64,000 nt of DNA from UBA6623 sp965238125 (lineage in GTDB: Bacteria; Acidobacteriota; Terriglobia; Bryobacterales; UBA6623), in assembly GCA_965238125.1 (NCBI GenBank), contig OZ250179.1:3348001-3412000 (forward strand). Direction: 5' to 3'. Positions 49,904 to 60,080 of the stretch are shown one piece after another. The notes beneath the pieces were generated by a model that saw only the letters and a list, made by a program, of their open reading frames with translations, had not been told where the DNA came from and made no database searches. The translations under genes and the position numbers were made by a program. Within the stretch, counting starts at the first letter, position 1, and the number at the start of each line of letters is the position of its first letter.

Positions 49904-50689
49904 TCATGATCGAAGTACTTTCAGCAGGGAGTCATTCGCTGCGGCGAGTTGCCTGGCAGCCATCGTGGTTTGGGCCGACCCGGTTCCGGCTAATGCAACG
50001 GAATCGTCGGCTTCATGATCTTCCTCGCGCGTTACGCCAACAGTTCCGACCGCTAACGCGGCGATCGAGAGTGTCGGAGCGAGAAGGTTTTTCCAATCTC
50101 CGAAAGCAGCCCCAAGATGGTTGTGAAAGACGAGCAGGGCGGCCTTGGAGAGAAACAAGAATCCAAAAACAGAAAAGATGACGAGCACATTTCTTGAGAT
50201 GCGCAAGCGACAGTACACCCCGCTGAACACGAACAACATACAAGCCGCGGTCAGCGCGAGGTAGGCGCTTTTCTCCTGTTGGAGCCAGAATGCCCGCCAG
50301 GGGTCCGCATAGGACGACCCGGCGGCGTCCACGAAAATCATTCCGAGGACAATCACGCCTGCCGCGACCAGGGCCGTGTTCGCCCCAAGTCTGGCGAGCT
50401 TCCGCAGCCCCTTGTACCCGCGCAGCATGTGATCGTAGGCTTCCGCGATCACACAGCAGCGCAGCGTCCACAGGATAGGCTGCGTGGCCACCCACAACCA
50501 GCCGTAAACGATCGACATTCTGCCCAGGGTCAAATACGCCGCGAGCCCCCCCAGTGTAAGGATCGCCGAAACTCCTAGGCAGACACTCAGGTACGGATAG
50601 ACCCGAACCAGACCAAGGCGCCATAGACGAATCAGCCAAAGGGTCTCGACGATCCCGAGCGCTATCCAGATGCCGACAGAAACCGTCAT
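49904..50689 (-). CDS. Seven-span membrane protein of unknown function
   Basis: A 261-residue protein with about seven evenly spaced hydrophobic segments (for example VGIWIALGIVETLWLIRLW, YPYLSVCLGVSAILTLGG, LVAAGVIVLGMIFVDA, LALTAACMLFVFSGVY, NVLVIFSVFGFLFLSKAAL). A polar C-terminal tail of about 45 residues follows. The topology looks like small seven-helix sensor domains placed before histidine kinases or cyclases, but no catalytic domain follows. The ATG at 50689 is preceded by an AT-rich region (50710-50780, rare in this GC-rich window) that may hold the promoter. The family is not recognised. Confidence 0.65.
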   Translation of the reverse strand: MTVSVGIWIALGIVETLWLIRLWRLGLVRVYPYLSVCLGVSAILTLGGLAAYLTLGRMSIVYGWLWVATQPILWTLRCCVIAEAYDHMLRGYKGLRKLARLGANTALVAAGVIVLGMIFVDAAGSSYADPWRAFWLQQEKSAYLALTAACMLFVFSGVYCRLRISRNVLVIFSVFGFLFLSKAALLVFHNHLGAAFGDWKNLLAPTLSIAALAVGTVGVTREEDHEADDSVALAGTGSAQTTMAARQLAAANDSLLKVLRS

Positions 50690-50845
50690 GAAACGATGAG
50701 CAAACCGCCGCGTTTGAGCGGAGACCCCAGAATTTTATCACATTCACGACACGTGGTAGTCAATTGTTGAGGAATCAATTCATTTTTTGGGCGGGAACTC
50801 CCGGTGGAGCCCGCGGCGGCGGCAAAGCGGGCCGGGGGCGGACCC

Positions 50846-53800
50846 CTATTCGGCGAGTGCCGAAAGCAAATTGCGTAGCCCGGCTAAGAATTCCGGTCCC
50901 TTTGTTGAGCCGGTTTCCCACTCCAACTCGCCTCGCGGCGAGAGGGACGCCTGGGGCGCGGCGGCGACGAATTTCATCAGCTGCTCCGGGTTGACCTTGG
51001 AATTGTCGCGAAAACGAACGTTCAGCCTCGCTCCGCGGCGTTCGATCGATTCAACGCCGATTCGCTGCGCCGCAGTCTTGAGTAGCGCATAAGCGGCCAA
51101 GTTCTCGACGGCTGCCGGAATCGGCCCATAGCGGTCTTTCAATCCGTCGAGAATTTCCTGGCGGCCTGCGTCGTCCGCCACCTCGGCCAACCGTTTATAC
51201 GATTGCAGCCGTTGGGTTTCGTCGCGGATATAGTCGGAGGGGATGTGCAGGTCAAGTTGCAGCTTGAGGCTGGTCGGAGGGAAGGTGTCGACCTTGTCGC
51301 CTTGCAGCTCCCGCACCGTCTCATCCAACATGCGGCAATAGGTCTCAAAACCGACCGCCGCGATTTGCCCGTGTTGTTGGGCTCCCAGCAGATTCCCCGC
51401 GCCGCGCAGTTCAAGGTCGAGCGCGGCGACCTTAAACCCCGCCCCCAATTCACTGAACTCCTTCAGCGCCGCCAGGCGCTTGCGCGCCGTCTCGCTCAAC
51501 TCCCGGTCTTCCGGAATCAACAAAAACGCGTAGGCTCGACGATTCGAGCGCCCCACTCTTCCCCGTAGTTGATAGAGCTCCGCCAACCCGTAGCGGTCGG
51601 CGTGGTTGATGATGATCGTATTGGCCAGCGGGATATCAAGGCCGTTTTCGACGATTGTCGTCGCCAGTAGAACGTCGCACTCGTGGTGGATGAACTTCAT
51701 CATCACTCGCTCGAGTTCCCTCTCGGCCATTTGTCCGTGGCCGACGCCGATTCGCGCTTCGGGAACCAACTCTTGTAATTGCGACGCGACGGCCCAAATC
51801 GATTCCACCCGGTTGTGGATGAAATAAACCTGCCCGTCGCGGTCGATTTCGCGGCGAATGGCCGTTTCGACGATTTGGTCGGCATAGGGTGAAACGACGG
51901 TGTGAATCGCCAGTCGGTCTTTGGGCGGGGTTTGGATGATCGAAAGGTCGCGCAACCCGGCGAACGACATATGGAGAGTTCGCGGGATCGGCGTCGCCGA
52001 CAGCGTCAGCACGTCGACGTTCTTCTTGATCTGTTTGAGCCGCTCCTTGTGGCGTACGCCGAAGCGCTGCTCTTCGTCGACGATCAGCAGGCCGAGGTCG
52101 CTGTAGACGACGTCCTTTGAAAGCAAGCGGTGCGTCCCGATGACGATATCGATTTTGGCGGCGGCAAGGCGTTCGAGGATCTTCTTCTGTTCGGTGGGAG
52201 TCCGGAAGCGGGAGAGCATCTCGATCTCCATCGGGAATGCCGCGAAACGGCTCTTGAAAGTCTCGTGATGCTGGAAGGCAAGCACCGTGGTTGGCGTCAA
52301 CACGGCCACTTGTTTGCCGTCGCCGAGGGCCTTGAAAGCGGCGCGCATGGCGACCTCGGTTTTCCCGAAGCCGACATCGCCGCAGACGAGCCGATCCATC
52401 GGTTGCGAGGACTCCATGTCGCGCTTGATTTCCTTGACGGCTTGGATCTGATCGGGGGTTTCGGCGAACGCGAAGGCGTCTTCGAATTCCCGCTGCCAAT
52501 TACTGTCGGCCGAGAAGGAATGGCCCTCGGCAAGCTTACGCCCCGCGTAGAGCTTCAGCAGCTCGTCGGACATATCGAGCAGCCGGGCCTTCACGCGCGA
52601 CTTGGTGCGTTTCCAGGTTTGGCCGCCCATGCGGTCGAGCGTTGGGGCCGCGCCGCCGGCGCCGTGGTACTTCAGCACCAAGTCCAGCCGCGACAAGGGC
52701 AGATAGAGCCGCGCGCGGTCGGCGTATTCGAGCAGCATGAACTCGTCGGTGCGGCTGCCCTGCTCGATCTCGCGCGTCCCCAGATAACGCGCGATGCCAT
52801 GTTCGCTGTGAACGACGAAGTCGCCCTCACTGAGGTCCTGCAGGTCGGAGAGAAACGTCGAAACCGCGGACTTTCTCTTTCGCGGGCGCGCAACTAATTC
52901 CGAGGAACCGAACAAATCCTCGGTTCCGTAAAGAATCGTTTTGGAGTCGGAAAATACGGCCCCCCGGCGGATCGGCGACTGGACGAGGATCGTGCCCGCG
53001 ACGGGCCCGGCGAAGTAGGCCTTTTCCTGAAGAAAGGGCGTGGCGGCCTCGGTCGGGTTGCGCAACCCGAGTTGGAAGTTGATCTCGTACTCGCCCAGCA
53101 TGTCGGCCAAACGTTCCACGTCACCGAACGACGATCCCGTGATCAAAATGCGAGAACCTTCGCGGACCTTCGCCTGCATCTCCCTCATCGCGTGCGCGAT
53201 ATTGCCTTGAAATCGCGGCGGCGGTCGGGTCGGGATGTGCAGCGCCCCTCGACCCTCCATCGCGACTTCGTCCATTTCGATTTGGCGCGCTCGCCGCCCG
53301 TCGCTCGGCGCGATTTCCTCGATCCCGTGGTAGTACCTGTCGGGCGGGGCGACGGCGTCCGGCACTCGCTCGTAGGCGGATTGCAAACGGTCCCAGAGTT
53401 TTTCGGCCTCGACGTCGAGCGCGGCCTTTTCATTCCAGACGACGACGGGGTTTTCGAGCAGGTCCCAAAGAAACCGATCGGCCTCGCGGGCGGGGTTGGC
53501 ATGGAACTCCCAACCGGGCGGCGGGATGTAGGGGACGTCGCTTGAGTCCGCGTTGCCGGGTTCGTCGCCCCGCGGCTCGTCGCGTGGAATGGGGTATTCG
53601 GTCAGCGGCAAAAGAGTGACCTGCTCGAGCCGCTGTATTGATTTTTGCGTCGCCGGCTCGAATTGGCGGATGGACTCGAGTTGATCGCCGAACATCTCCA
53701 AACGCACCGGGTAAGGGTCTTCGGGTGAGTAAACGTCGACAATGCCCCCTCGAACCGAGAACTGCCCGATCATGTCGACCGGTTCGTGACGGCTGTAACC

Positions 53801-54316
53801 GGCCCGCAGCAGGCTTTCCTCGAGGTCTTCGAGAAAAAACTCGTCTCCGACTTCCAGCTTCCAGCCGAGGTTGCGATAAAACTCCGGCGCGCAGACCCTT
53901 TGCAGTACCGCCGCTATCGTGGTCACGACCACCGAGGCCCCGCCATCGGCCATGCGCCACAGCCCGACGGCGCGTTTTTCCGAAATCTCGGGGTGAGGCG
54001 AGAGGCCCTCGTAGGGCGTGACGTCCTGGGAGTGCAAGGCGAAGGGTTCGCAGGCGGCGGAGACCTCCAGCAGTTCGAAAAAGGCTCCGGCGGTTTCCGC
54101 GAAGCGATCCGCTTCGATATTGCTGTTGACGACCGCGACGACGGGCGCGCCGGTACGCTCGGCGAGCAGCACCGTATAGAGAGCCTTCGCTGTCGAGTTC
54201 AAACCCGTCAGGCGGATCGTCTCACCCGCACCGCCGCGACAGGCGGCCAGAGTGGTTTCGAAAGACGGGTGCTTGGCAAGCCCGCTCAGCAGTTCTCGCA
54301 GACCCGGGAGAATCAC
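50846..54316 (-). CDS. mfd: Transcription-repair coupling factor
   Basis: A 1156-residue Mfd, which removes stalled RNA polymerase from DNA lesions and recruits UvrA. The N-terminal UvrB-like region (LTGLNSTAKALYTVLLAERTGAPVVAV, FRYYR-type region LEDLEESLLRAGYSRHEPVDMIGQFSVRGGIVDV) lacks helicase motifs, as in the family. The CarD-like RNA-polymerase-interaction domain is GDFVVHSEHGIARYLG (about 495-510). The RecG-like motor has Walker A GDVGFGKTEVAMRAAFKA (K652), IVDEEQRFGVRHKE (DEEQ box), LSATPIPRTLHMS, TTIVENGLDIP and QLRGRVGRSNRRAYAFL. The TRCF C-terminal domain is present. The 5' neighbour hldC-like gene overlaps it by 4 bases. Confidence 0.97.
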   Translation of the reverse strand: MILPGLRELLSGLAKHPSFETTLAACRGGAGETIRLTGLNSTAKALYTVLLAERTGAPVVAVVNSNIEADRFAETAGAFFELLEVSAACEPFALHSQDVTPYEGLSPHPEISEKRAVGLWRMADGGASVVVTTIAAVLQRVCAPEFYRNLGWKLEVGDEFFLEDLEESLLRAGYSRHEPVDMIGQFSVRGGIVDVYSPEDPYPVRLEMFGDQLESIRQFEPATQKSIQRLEQVTLLPLTEYPIPRDEPRGDEPGNADSSDVPYIPPPGWEFHANPAREADRFLWDLLENPVVVWNEKAALDVEAEKLWDRLQSAYERVPDAVAPPDRYYHGIEEIAPSDGRRARQIEMDEVAMEGRGALHIPTRPPPRFQGNIAHAMREMQAKVREGSRILITGSSFGDVERLADMLGEYEINFQLGLRNPTEAATPFLQEKAYFAGPVAGTILVQSPIRRGAVFSDSKTILYGTEDLFGSSELVARPRKRKSAVSTFLSDLQDLSEGDFVVHSEHGIARYLGTREIEQGSRTDEFMLLEYADRARLYLPLSRLDLVLKYHGAGGAAPTLDRMGGQTWKRTKSRVKARLLDMSDELLKLYAGRKLAEGHSFSADSNWQREFEDAFAFAETPDQIQAVKEIKRDMESSQPMDRLVCGDVGFGKTEVAMRAAFKALGDGKQVAVLTPTTVLAFQHHETFKSRFAAFPMEIEMLSRFRTPTEQKKILERLAAAKIDIVIGTHRLLSKDVVYSDLGLLIVDEEQRFGVRHKERLKQIKKNVDVLTLSATPIPRTLHMSFAGLRDLSIIQTPPKDRLAIHTVVSPYADQIVETAIRREIDRDGQVYFIHNRVESIWAVASQLQELVPEARIGVGHGQMAERELERVMMKFIHHECDVLLATTIVENGLDIPLANTIIINHADRYGLAELYQLRGRVGRSNRRAYAFLLIPEDRELSETARKRLAALKEFSELGAGFKVAALDLELRGAGNLLGAQQHGQIAAVGFETYCRMLDETVRELQGDKVDTFPPTSLKLQLDLHIPSDYIRDETQRLQSYKRLAEVADDAGRQEILDGLKDRYGPIPAAVENLAAYALLKTAAQRIGVESIERRGARLNVRFRDNSKVNPEQLMKFVAAAPQASLSPRGELEWETGSTKGPEFLAGLRNLLSALAE

Positions 54317-54801
54317 GATGCGCGCTCGATGATCGTCCTTACAATGTCGGTCGTCGAATAGCCTTCCTCCAAGGGAAGCGGAAAGACTTTTCCACCGGCG
54401 TTTTCGACAATTTCACGGCCCACGATGAGGTGGCTCCAATCGGCCCCCTTGACGAGAACGTCGGGAAGCAGGCGCTCGAGCAATTGACAAGGAGTATCTT
54501 CGTCGAAAACCGTGACGGCGTCGACGGCTTCGAGAGCGGCGAGCACCTCGCCGCGCTGCTGCTGTGGCTGGATCGGGCGTCCCGGTCCCTTGATCGCGGT
54601 TACGCTACGGTCGCTGTTGATCGCGACCAGTAGAACATCGCCGTGCTCGCGCGCGCGCTCAAGCAAGCGCACATGCCCGGGGTGAAGCAGGTCGAAGCAG
54701 CCGTTGGTGAAGACAACGGTCTTGCCCTCTTCGCGCCGGCGCCTCCGCAGCGCTTCGCACTCTTCGATCGAAAGAAAGGCTCCCATGTGAGGAGCCTTCA
54801 T
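54313..54801 (-). CDS. D-glycero-beta-D-manno-heptose 1-phosphate adenylyltransferase (HldE C-domain-like)
   Basis: A 162-residue nucleotidyltransferase of the RfaE domain-II type. The cytidylyltransferase-fold motif is FTNGCFDLLHPGHVRLLERA (31-50, HxGH-type HPGH), then VLLVAINSDRSVTAIKGPGRPI, and the C-terminal motif EEGYSTTDIVRTI (STT-D-I). It is a stand-alone enzyme. The kinase half of bifunctional HldE is not adjacent. ATG at 54801 or 54786 (MGAFLSIEECEAL) is possible, and the second has AAGG about 10 bases upstream. It makes ADP-heptose for lipopolysaccharide core or related glycans. Its stop overlaps the mfd start (ATGA), so the two are coupled. Confidence 0.92.
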   Translation of the reverse strand: MKAPHMGAFLSIEECEALRRRRREEGKTVVFTNGCFDLLHPGHVRLLERAREHGDVLLVAINSDRSVTAIKGPGRPIQPQQQRGEVLAALEAVDAVTVFDEDTPCQLLERLLPDVLVKGADWSHLIVGREIVENAGGKVFPLPLEEGYSTTDIVRTIIERAS

Positions 54802-54909
54802 TCTATTGAATCGGGCCGCGGGTTGATTCAGGCGGGCCGTCTGGGAATGGCTGTGACGGGCAGGATGGGAGACCTGCCCCCCTGGGGAACGTAGCTCGGC
54901 GCGGAGTGG

Positions 54910-57012
54910 CTAGAACTCCAAGGTCTCCAAAGTTTCGTTCAGCTGCTTGCGCAGCTCGTCGGTTTCTACCCGCATCGCCGCGCGCCGATCGCGAAGCGTG
55001 ACCAATTGCCCTTCCTGGCGCGAGAGCTTATCGGCGTACTCCATGACGCGCTGCTGCTGCCCGGCTACTGAACGCAACGTCGATATATTGCTCCGTAGGC
55101 GGCTCTGGTCTTGCACGATCTCGTTCAATTGCTGATCGAGCCGTTGGAGGTGCTTGTCGTTGTCGGCGATTTGGCGCTTGAAATCGCCGATTTGCCCCAG
55201 CTTTTCGCGGCCGACCTCGTCGAGGGTCTTGTTTGAGACGTAGGAAAAGATCTGGTCGGGCGTGAGGTTCGTCACCGCGACTTGTTCCGAATAGACACGC
55301 TCTTCGGTGATGGGGAACTTTTTCGTCTCCCGGGCGTCTACCGCGACCTCGAAACGATACGAGTCGGCGGTCTTCTCGGCCGGCTTCATATCGACCAGCT
55401 TGTATTGGGGGCGCGCGGGGTGTTCAATGATGACGGTTTTGGCTTCCGCATCGACGTTGTGAATCGTGAAGGTCTTGGTTTCGAGCCGCGCGCGCCGCAG
55501 CGTGAGGATGCCGCGACGGAGGTGAAACTCGCTGAGTAGTTTGCTCGAGCTCTCAAAGGCGGGCGTGATGCGCGTGCCGAGGTCGACCGCGTAACTGATG
55601 AGTCGTTTGTCCCCTGTCTTGACCGTTTCCATCAAGGCCTCGCCGGCATAGGAGCCCGCGTCGTAGACGGTGATCGCGCCGCCGTCCAGCGTGCTGCCGG
55701 TCTCGTTGGTCATCTCGACAGCGTTGAGGGGATGTTGCGAGGCGTTGCCCTTGTCGAAGATCAGGAGTCGGCGCGTCTTTATTTCCTCGCGCAAGAAAGG
55801 CAGCATGGCCGACTCGCCTTTGCGGATCGTCACCGGTTTATCGATTTTGTATTCGAAGAGCTCGCCCAACTGCGCGCCCACAGCGGCCGCGACGACGGTT
55901 GAGGTCATCGAGGAACGTCCGGGGGCGCGCATGGCTTCTTGGCCCACCATGGCCATGGCCGGGGCCTGCGCCACGCTCTGTCGAAAGGCTCGGTTGCCCA
56001 TCTCGAGCGACGCCATTTCCGAAAGGACTTCTTTGCCGCCGACAACCTTCCGCTTCAGCTGATCGCGCCGGGCCTGCGCGACTTCGTTCTCTTTGTTGTC
56101 GCGGAAGTCGCCGACGGCCCCGCCGTGCACGACCGGCCGCCAAGCGCGGTCTTGAGCGAGCTGCACGACCGGACGGCCGACATAACGCGGCTCATAGAGG
56201 CGGCTGATGAAGGACACGGGAAGACCCGACACCAGCGACATATCGACGTTCGTCCAGTCCTCGCCCGACGTGTTGTCAACGATCGCCCAACCTTCGAGCA
56301 GCGCCGTTCCGCCCGCGTCGAAGACCAAGCGGTAACTGCTTTTCCAGATCGGGGTCGGAACGACGTAATTCACGGCCACCTCGCTCGCTCCGCCGCCCGA
56401 TTCGATCGTCACGCTGCGTTTATCGAGACTGCGGGAGCGGGCGAGCACTTGCAGGTAGTCCTGAAACTGTTTTTGCATCTTGGGGTCGACGAATTTAAGA
56501 CCCGCGGCGGCCGCCGGATCGACAGTTTGGAACTCGCCGTTTTCCATCATCAGCATCACTTCGAGGCGTTCGGCTTGGCGATCGGTGGCGGGGGTTCGGC
56601 GGGCGCTGATGATCGTGCCGTTGATGCGACCGCTCGAGAGGCGCAACTCAATTTGGGCCCCCTTGAACTGGTCAAGGATATCGGCCAACGTCACCTTGGG
56701 GCCAATGCGAAAAGGGAACAGCTCCAGGCGTTTCGCAAGCGGGTCGCTCGAGTCATAGCGCACAGCCGAGACGCCCGTGCCGCCGCGTTGCTCCACGGTC
56801 AGCGACTTGAGGACGTCGTCCATCTCGGTGGCTTTGAATTGGAGTTGCGCGTTGTCGCCGGCGGGCACGGTGCCGTTGCGTTGAAAAAAGCCGATGCCGT
56901 GTTTGTAGAGCACGACTTTGCTGACCGTTAGGTCGGCGGCGGCCAAGGGCCCCGCGATGAGCGACACGATGACCGAGACGAAAACGAAAGCTGCCAGGCT
57001 GCGAATGCGCAT
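54910..57012 (-). CDS. Exported DUF4139-domain protein with C-terminal coiled coil
   Basis: A 700-residue exported protein. The signal peptide is residues 1-26 (MRIRSLAAFVFVSVIVSLIAG). The family start is LTVSKVVLYKHGIGFFQRNGTVPAGD. DUF4139 features include NYVVPTPIWKSSYRLVFD, LLEGWAIVDNTSGEDWTNVDMSLVSGLPVSF, and the late beta-domain INDVDAE-like stretch TFTIHNVDAEAKTVIIEHPARPQYKLVD. The last 100 residues (KRQIADNDKHLQRLDQQL to the end) form a long coiled coil. The family is of unknown function. A mucoidy-inhibitor-like N-terminal DUF4140 may be missing. It is divergent from the S9 peptidase gene and shares a 180-base promoter region with it (57013-57192). Confidence 0.82.
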   Translation of the reverse strand: MRIRSLAAFVFVSVIVSLIAGPLAAADLTVSKVVLYKHGIGFFQRNGTVPAGDNAQLQFKATEMDDVLKSLTVEQRGGTGVSAVRYDSSDPLAKRLELFPFRIGPKVTLADILDQFKGAQIELRLSSGRINGTIISARRTPATDRQAERLEVMLMMENGEFQTVDPAAAAGLKFVDPKMQKQFQDYLQVLARSRSLDKRSVTIESGGGASEVAVNYVVPTPIWKSSYRLVFDAGGTALLEGWAIVDNTSGEDWTNVDMSLVSGLPVSFISRLYEPRYVGRPVVQLAQDRAWRPVVHGGAVGDFRDNKENEVAQARRDQLKRKVVGGKEVLSEMASLEMGNRAFRQSVAQAPAMAMVGQEAMRAPGRSSMTSTVVAAAVGAQLGELFEYKIDKPVTIRKGESAMLPFLREEIKTRRLLIFDKGNASQHPLNAVEMTNETGSTLDGGAITVYDAGSYAGEALMETVKTGDKRLISYAVDLGTRITPAFESSSKLLSEFHLRRGILTLRRARLETKTFTIHNVDAEAKTVIIEHPARPQYKLVDMKPAEKTADSYRFEVAVDARETKKFPITEERVYSEQVAVTNLTPDQIFSYVSNKTLDEVGREKLGQIGDFKRQIADNDKHLQRLDQQLNEIVQDQSRLRSNISTLRSVAGQQQRVMEYADKLSRQEGQLVTLRDRRAAMRVETDELRKQLNETLETLEF

Positions 57013-57192
57013 GGATATCCTCCCTGTAAATAGATACGTCTGAGCCGGGGTGAACGTGCAGGCGGATTTACCTTACTACCCTTCGCCGCTGGGGCCCCAA
57101 AACAGGACATGTCGCCGCGACACGAGTCACGGCACGCGCGGAACGCGAGGCCCTTCTCGATGTGACGCCGGCCTGCGCTACAGTCTAAGGAC

Positions 57193-59334
57193 ATGGTGTT
57201 TCGCTTGATTCCGCTGCTGACGGCGGTGGTGGCGCTCTTGGCGCAGTCGGCCGAAAAGAAGCCTTTTGATGTCTGGGCCTTACAGCGTTTAGTGCGATTG
57301 TCGGATGCACGGCTCTCTCCCGACGGCTCGACCGCGGCCTTCGTCGGCGCACGTGTTTCGTTGGCCGCCAACGAGCTTGAGAAGCACATCTACACGATTC
57401 CACTCACCGGAGGCGACGCGGCCCGCATTACGTTCCATGGCAAATCGAATACCCGGCCGCGCTGGTCGCCGGATTCGCGCCGGATTGCTTTCGTCTCCGA
57501 CCGCGGCGGGACTTCTCAAATTTGGCTGATGGACCCTGACGGTGAGAACGCTCTTCAAATCACCGACGCACCCGGTGAAGCCGACGGCGTTCTGTTTTCA
57601 CCCGACGGCCGGCAGCTGATCTTCACCAGCCGTGTCTATCCCGACTGCGGCGCGGACTCGGCGTGCAATCAAGAGCGCCTCGAACAGCAAGACGATGACC
57701 CGGTCAAGGCCAAGGTTTACGACGGGTTGCTCTATCGGCATTGGGATGAGTGGGCCGACGGTCGTCGTCGCCGACTCTTCGTTCTCAATATTGACGGGGG
57801 CCAAGAGGACGAAACCGACACGGAGGGGAGCGACCCGCGCGCCCTGACGCCGGCGAAATTCGACGTCCCACCCTTTTCTCTCGGGGGACCCGACGGTTAC
57901 GACGTGTCGCCCGACGGCTTCGAGATCTGTTTCACGATGAACGCCGAGAACTCGCCCGCGACCAGCACCAACAGTGATCTCTATGTTGTCCCGATCGAGG
58001 GCGGGGAAGCGGTAGCCATTACATCGAACCTCGCCGCCGACACCTCCCCGGTCTATTCGCCCGATGGCAATTACATCGCTTACCGGGCGCAACAGCGGGC
58101 CGGATTCGAGAGCGACCGTTTTCGACTCATGGTTTTCAACCGCGGCACCGGCGAGGTGACGAGCCTCACCGAAACGCTCGACCGCTCGGTGACCGGCATC
58201 ACCTGGTCTCCGGATTCGGCGCGGTTTTTCTTCACGGCGGAAGATCGCGGGCGGGAGCCGATCTATACCGTTCCGGTGGAGGGCGGCGGCATTCGGGTGG
58301 CGGTTTTCGGCGATGCTCAGCACTCGGATGTCCAACTTGTCCCGGACGGGCAGTCGATCGTGTACGCGGGCCACAGCGGCTCGCATCCGGTCGAGATTTT
58401 TCGGGGCTATTCAACCGGGGGGCCGCCCGAGCAATTGACACGTCTCAACCAATCCGTCCTCGATGAGTACGAAGTCACCGAGCTTGAGGAAGTAACCTAC
58501 GAGAGCGCGGACGGAGCCTCGATTTCTGGGTTCGAGCTCAAACCGCCCGGTTTCAGTTTTGAACAAGAATATCCTCTGCTGGTGTTGATTCACGGCGGGC
58601 CGCAAGGAGCCTGGGGCGAGAGTTGGAGCTACCGCTGGAATGCACAGGTGTTCGCCGGGGCCGGCTACGTCGTCTTCATGCCGAACCCGCGCGGCTCGAC
58701 CGGCTACGGCCAGTCGTTTACCGACGCGATTAGCGGCGAGTGGGGCGGCATGGTGTACGAAGATATCCTCTCGGGCGTCGATTACCTGCTGCGGCGGCCC
58801 TACATTGACTCCAACAAGGTTGTCGCCGCGGGCGGGTCCTACGGCGGCTATATGGTCAACTGGATCCTCGGCCACACCGACCGCTTCCAAGCCGTCGTTT
58901 CGCACGCGGGCATTTACGACCTGACCAGTTTCTTCGGCGCGACCGAAGAGCTGTGGTTTCCGTTATGGGAGTTCCGCGGGCCGCCCTGGGAAAACCAAGA
59001 AATGTACGAGAAGTGGTCGCCCGCCACATTCGTCAAGCATTTCACTACGCCGACCCTGGTGATTCACGGCCAACAGGACTACCGTGTCCCCGTGGAACAG
59101 GGCCTGCAGCTTTTCACGGCGTTGCAGTTGAAAGAGGTGCCCTCGCGGTTCATCTACTATCCCGACGAAGGCCATTGGATCTTGAAGCCGCGCAACAGCG
59201 TGCATTGGTATCAGAACGTGATCGATTGGTTGGGGCAGTGGGTCGAGCACCCGCGGCGACGACGACGGCGAAAGGAGTTCCGTCCCACGTTTCCTCCGCG
59301 GGTCGAGGCGGAGGCGACGGCGGCGCGACCCTAG
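57193..59334 (+). CDS. S9-family peptidase (prolyl oligopeptidase / acylaminoacyl-peptidase-like)
   Basis: A 713-residue exported serine peptidase. A short signal peptide (MVFRLIPLLTAVVALLAQSAE) is followed by a beta-propeller with TolB/WD-like blades (about 35-400, for example RPRWSPDSRRIAFVSDRGGTSQIW, SPDGRQLIFTSR, SPVYSPDGNYIAYRA). The C-terminal alpha/beta hydrolase (about 430-690) has PLLVLIHGGPQGAWGESW, the nucleophile S549 in GGSYGGYMVNW, D629 in HGQQDYRVP and H661 in DEGHWIL, a full catalytic triad. It probably degrades oligopeptides in the periplasm. The last 25 residues are Arg/Ala-rich and may be disordered. Confidence 0.95.
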   Translation: MVFRLIPLLTAVVALLAQSAEKKPFDVWALQRLVRLSDARLSPDGSTAAFVGARVSLAANELEKHIYTIPLTGGDAARITFHGKSNTRPRWSPDSRRIAFVSDRGGTSQIWLMDPDGENALQITDAPGEADGVLFSPDGRQLIFTSRVYPDCGADSACNQERLEQQDDDPVKAKVYDGLLYRHWDEWADGRRRRLFVLNIDGGQEDETDTEGSDPRALTPAKFDVPPFSLGGPDGYDVSPDGFEICFTMNAENSPATSTNSDLYVVPIEGGEAVAITSNLAADTSPVYSPDGNYIAYRAQQRAGFESDRFRLMVFNRGTGEVTSLTETLDRSVTGITWSPDSARFFFTAEDRGREPIYTVPVEGGGIRVAVFGDAQHSDVQLVPDGQSIVYAGHSGSHPVEIFRGYSTGGPPEQLTRLNQSVLDEYEVTELEEVTYESADGASISGFELKPPGFSFEQEYPLLVLIHGGPQGAWGESWSYRWNAQVFAGAGYVVFMPNPRGSTGYGQSFTDAISGEWGGMVYEDILSGVDYLLRRPYIDSNKVVAAGGSYGGYMVNWILGHTDRFQAVVSHAGIYDLTSFFGATEELWFPLWEFRGPPWENQEMYEKWSPATFVKHFTTPTLVIHGQQDYRVPVEQGLQLFTALQLKEVPSRFIYYPDEGHWILKPRNSVHWYQNVIDWLGQWVEHPRRRRRRKEFRPTFPPRVEAEATAARP

Positions 59335-59524
59335 CGGGCCGCGGCATAGTGTATTCGGGCGAAAAGGGAACTGTTATTCGATCTTTGCTCCTCGAACCAC
59401 TCTGTCCACGCCGACGGACGGCGAAAATCGGTGGCCATAAACTTTTTTCGCATAGTAGGACTTTCATCACGGGCTGCTCGGTTGCACGTCCGGCAGGGGG
59501 ATTTCACAACGAGGAGACGACACA

Positions 59525-59854
59525 ATGATTGTGCGGAACACGGCGGCTCGGGCGGTTTTCCACCCTGAAAAGATGGGCAAGGCCGACTTGGCCTCTACCG
59601 AGCATCTTTTCGCCGGTCTCAACGCATTCGAGCCCGGACAGCAACATGAGCTACATACCCACGCCGGCCAAGACAAGCTCTACTTCGTCGTCGAAGGGGA
59701 GGGCGATGTGACGGTCGGCGAGGAAACGGCTCGCATCCAAGAAGGAGATTTGGTGGCGGCCCGCGCCGGCGAAGAACACGCCTTAGCGAATCCCGGTCCC
59801 GGACGATTGGTCGTGATGGTGGTGATGGCGCCGCCGCCCCGCGGAAAAGGTTAG
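59525..59854 (+). CDS. Small single-domain cupin protein
   Basis: A 109-residue protein with one cupin barrel. The first metal motif is GQQHELHTHAGQDKLYFVVEGEG (H-x-H...E...G) and the second is VAARAGEEHALANPG with a conserved His. The start ATG at 59525 has GAGGAG 8 bases upstream. No signal peptide is present. It might be a dioxygenase-like enzyme, isomerase or binding protein. Substrate is not predictable. It is a lone gene. Confidence 0.85.
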   Translation: MIVRNTAARAVFHPEKMGKADLASTEHLFAGLNAFEPGQQHELHTHAGQDKLYFVVEGEGDVTVGEETARIQEGDLVAARAGEEHALANPGPGRLVVMVVMAPPPRGKG

Positions 59855-60080
59855 CCGACCGCGATGCTTCCGAGCGCTTGCGGCACGTTACCCGGGTCCA
59901 AAGGCTCCGGCATTTCCAGCGCGCTCTCAGAGCCGAATCGTATGGGTTTGAGTACTGGAACTTGGCTGTGGTAACCTTTAGTCCTTGTAGCGCACACGGT
60001 CCTGGAGGAGCGGGATTTGAGGCGCGGTCCCGAAGAAGGTCGGAATCGCAGCTGTCTGAAAACCCGACATTAGTAGCCCA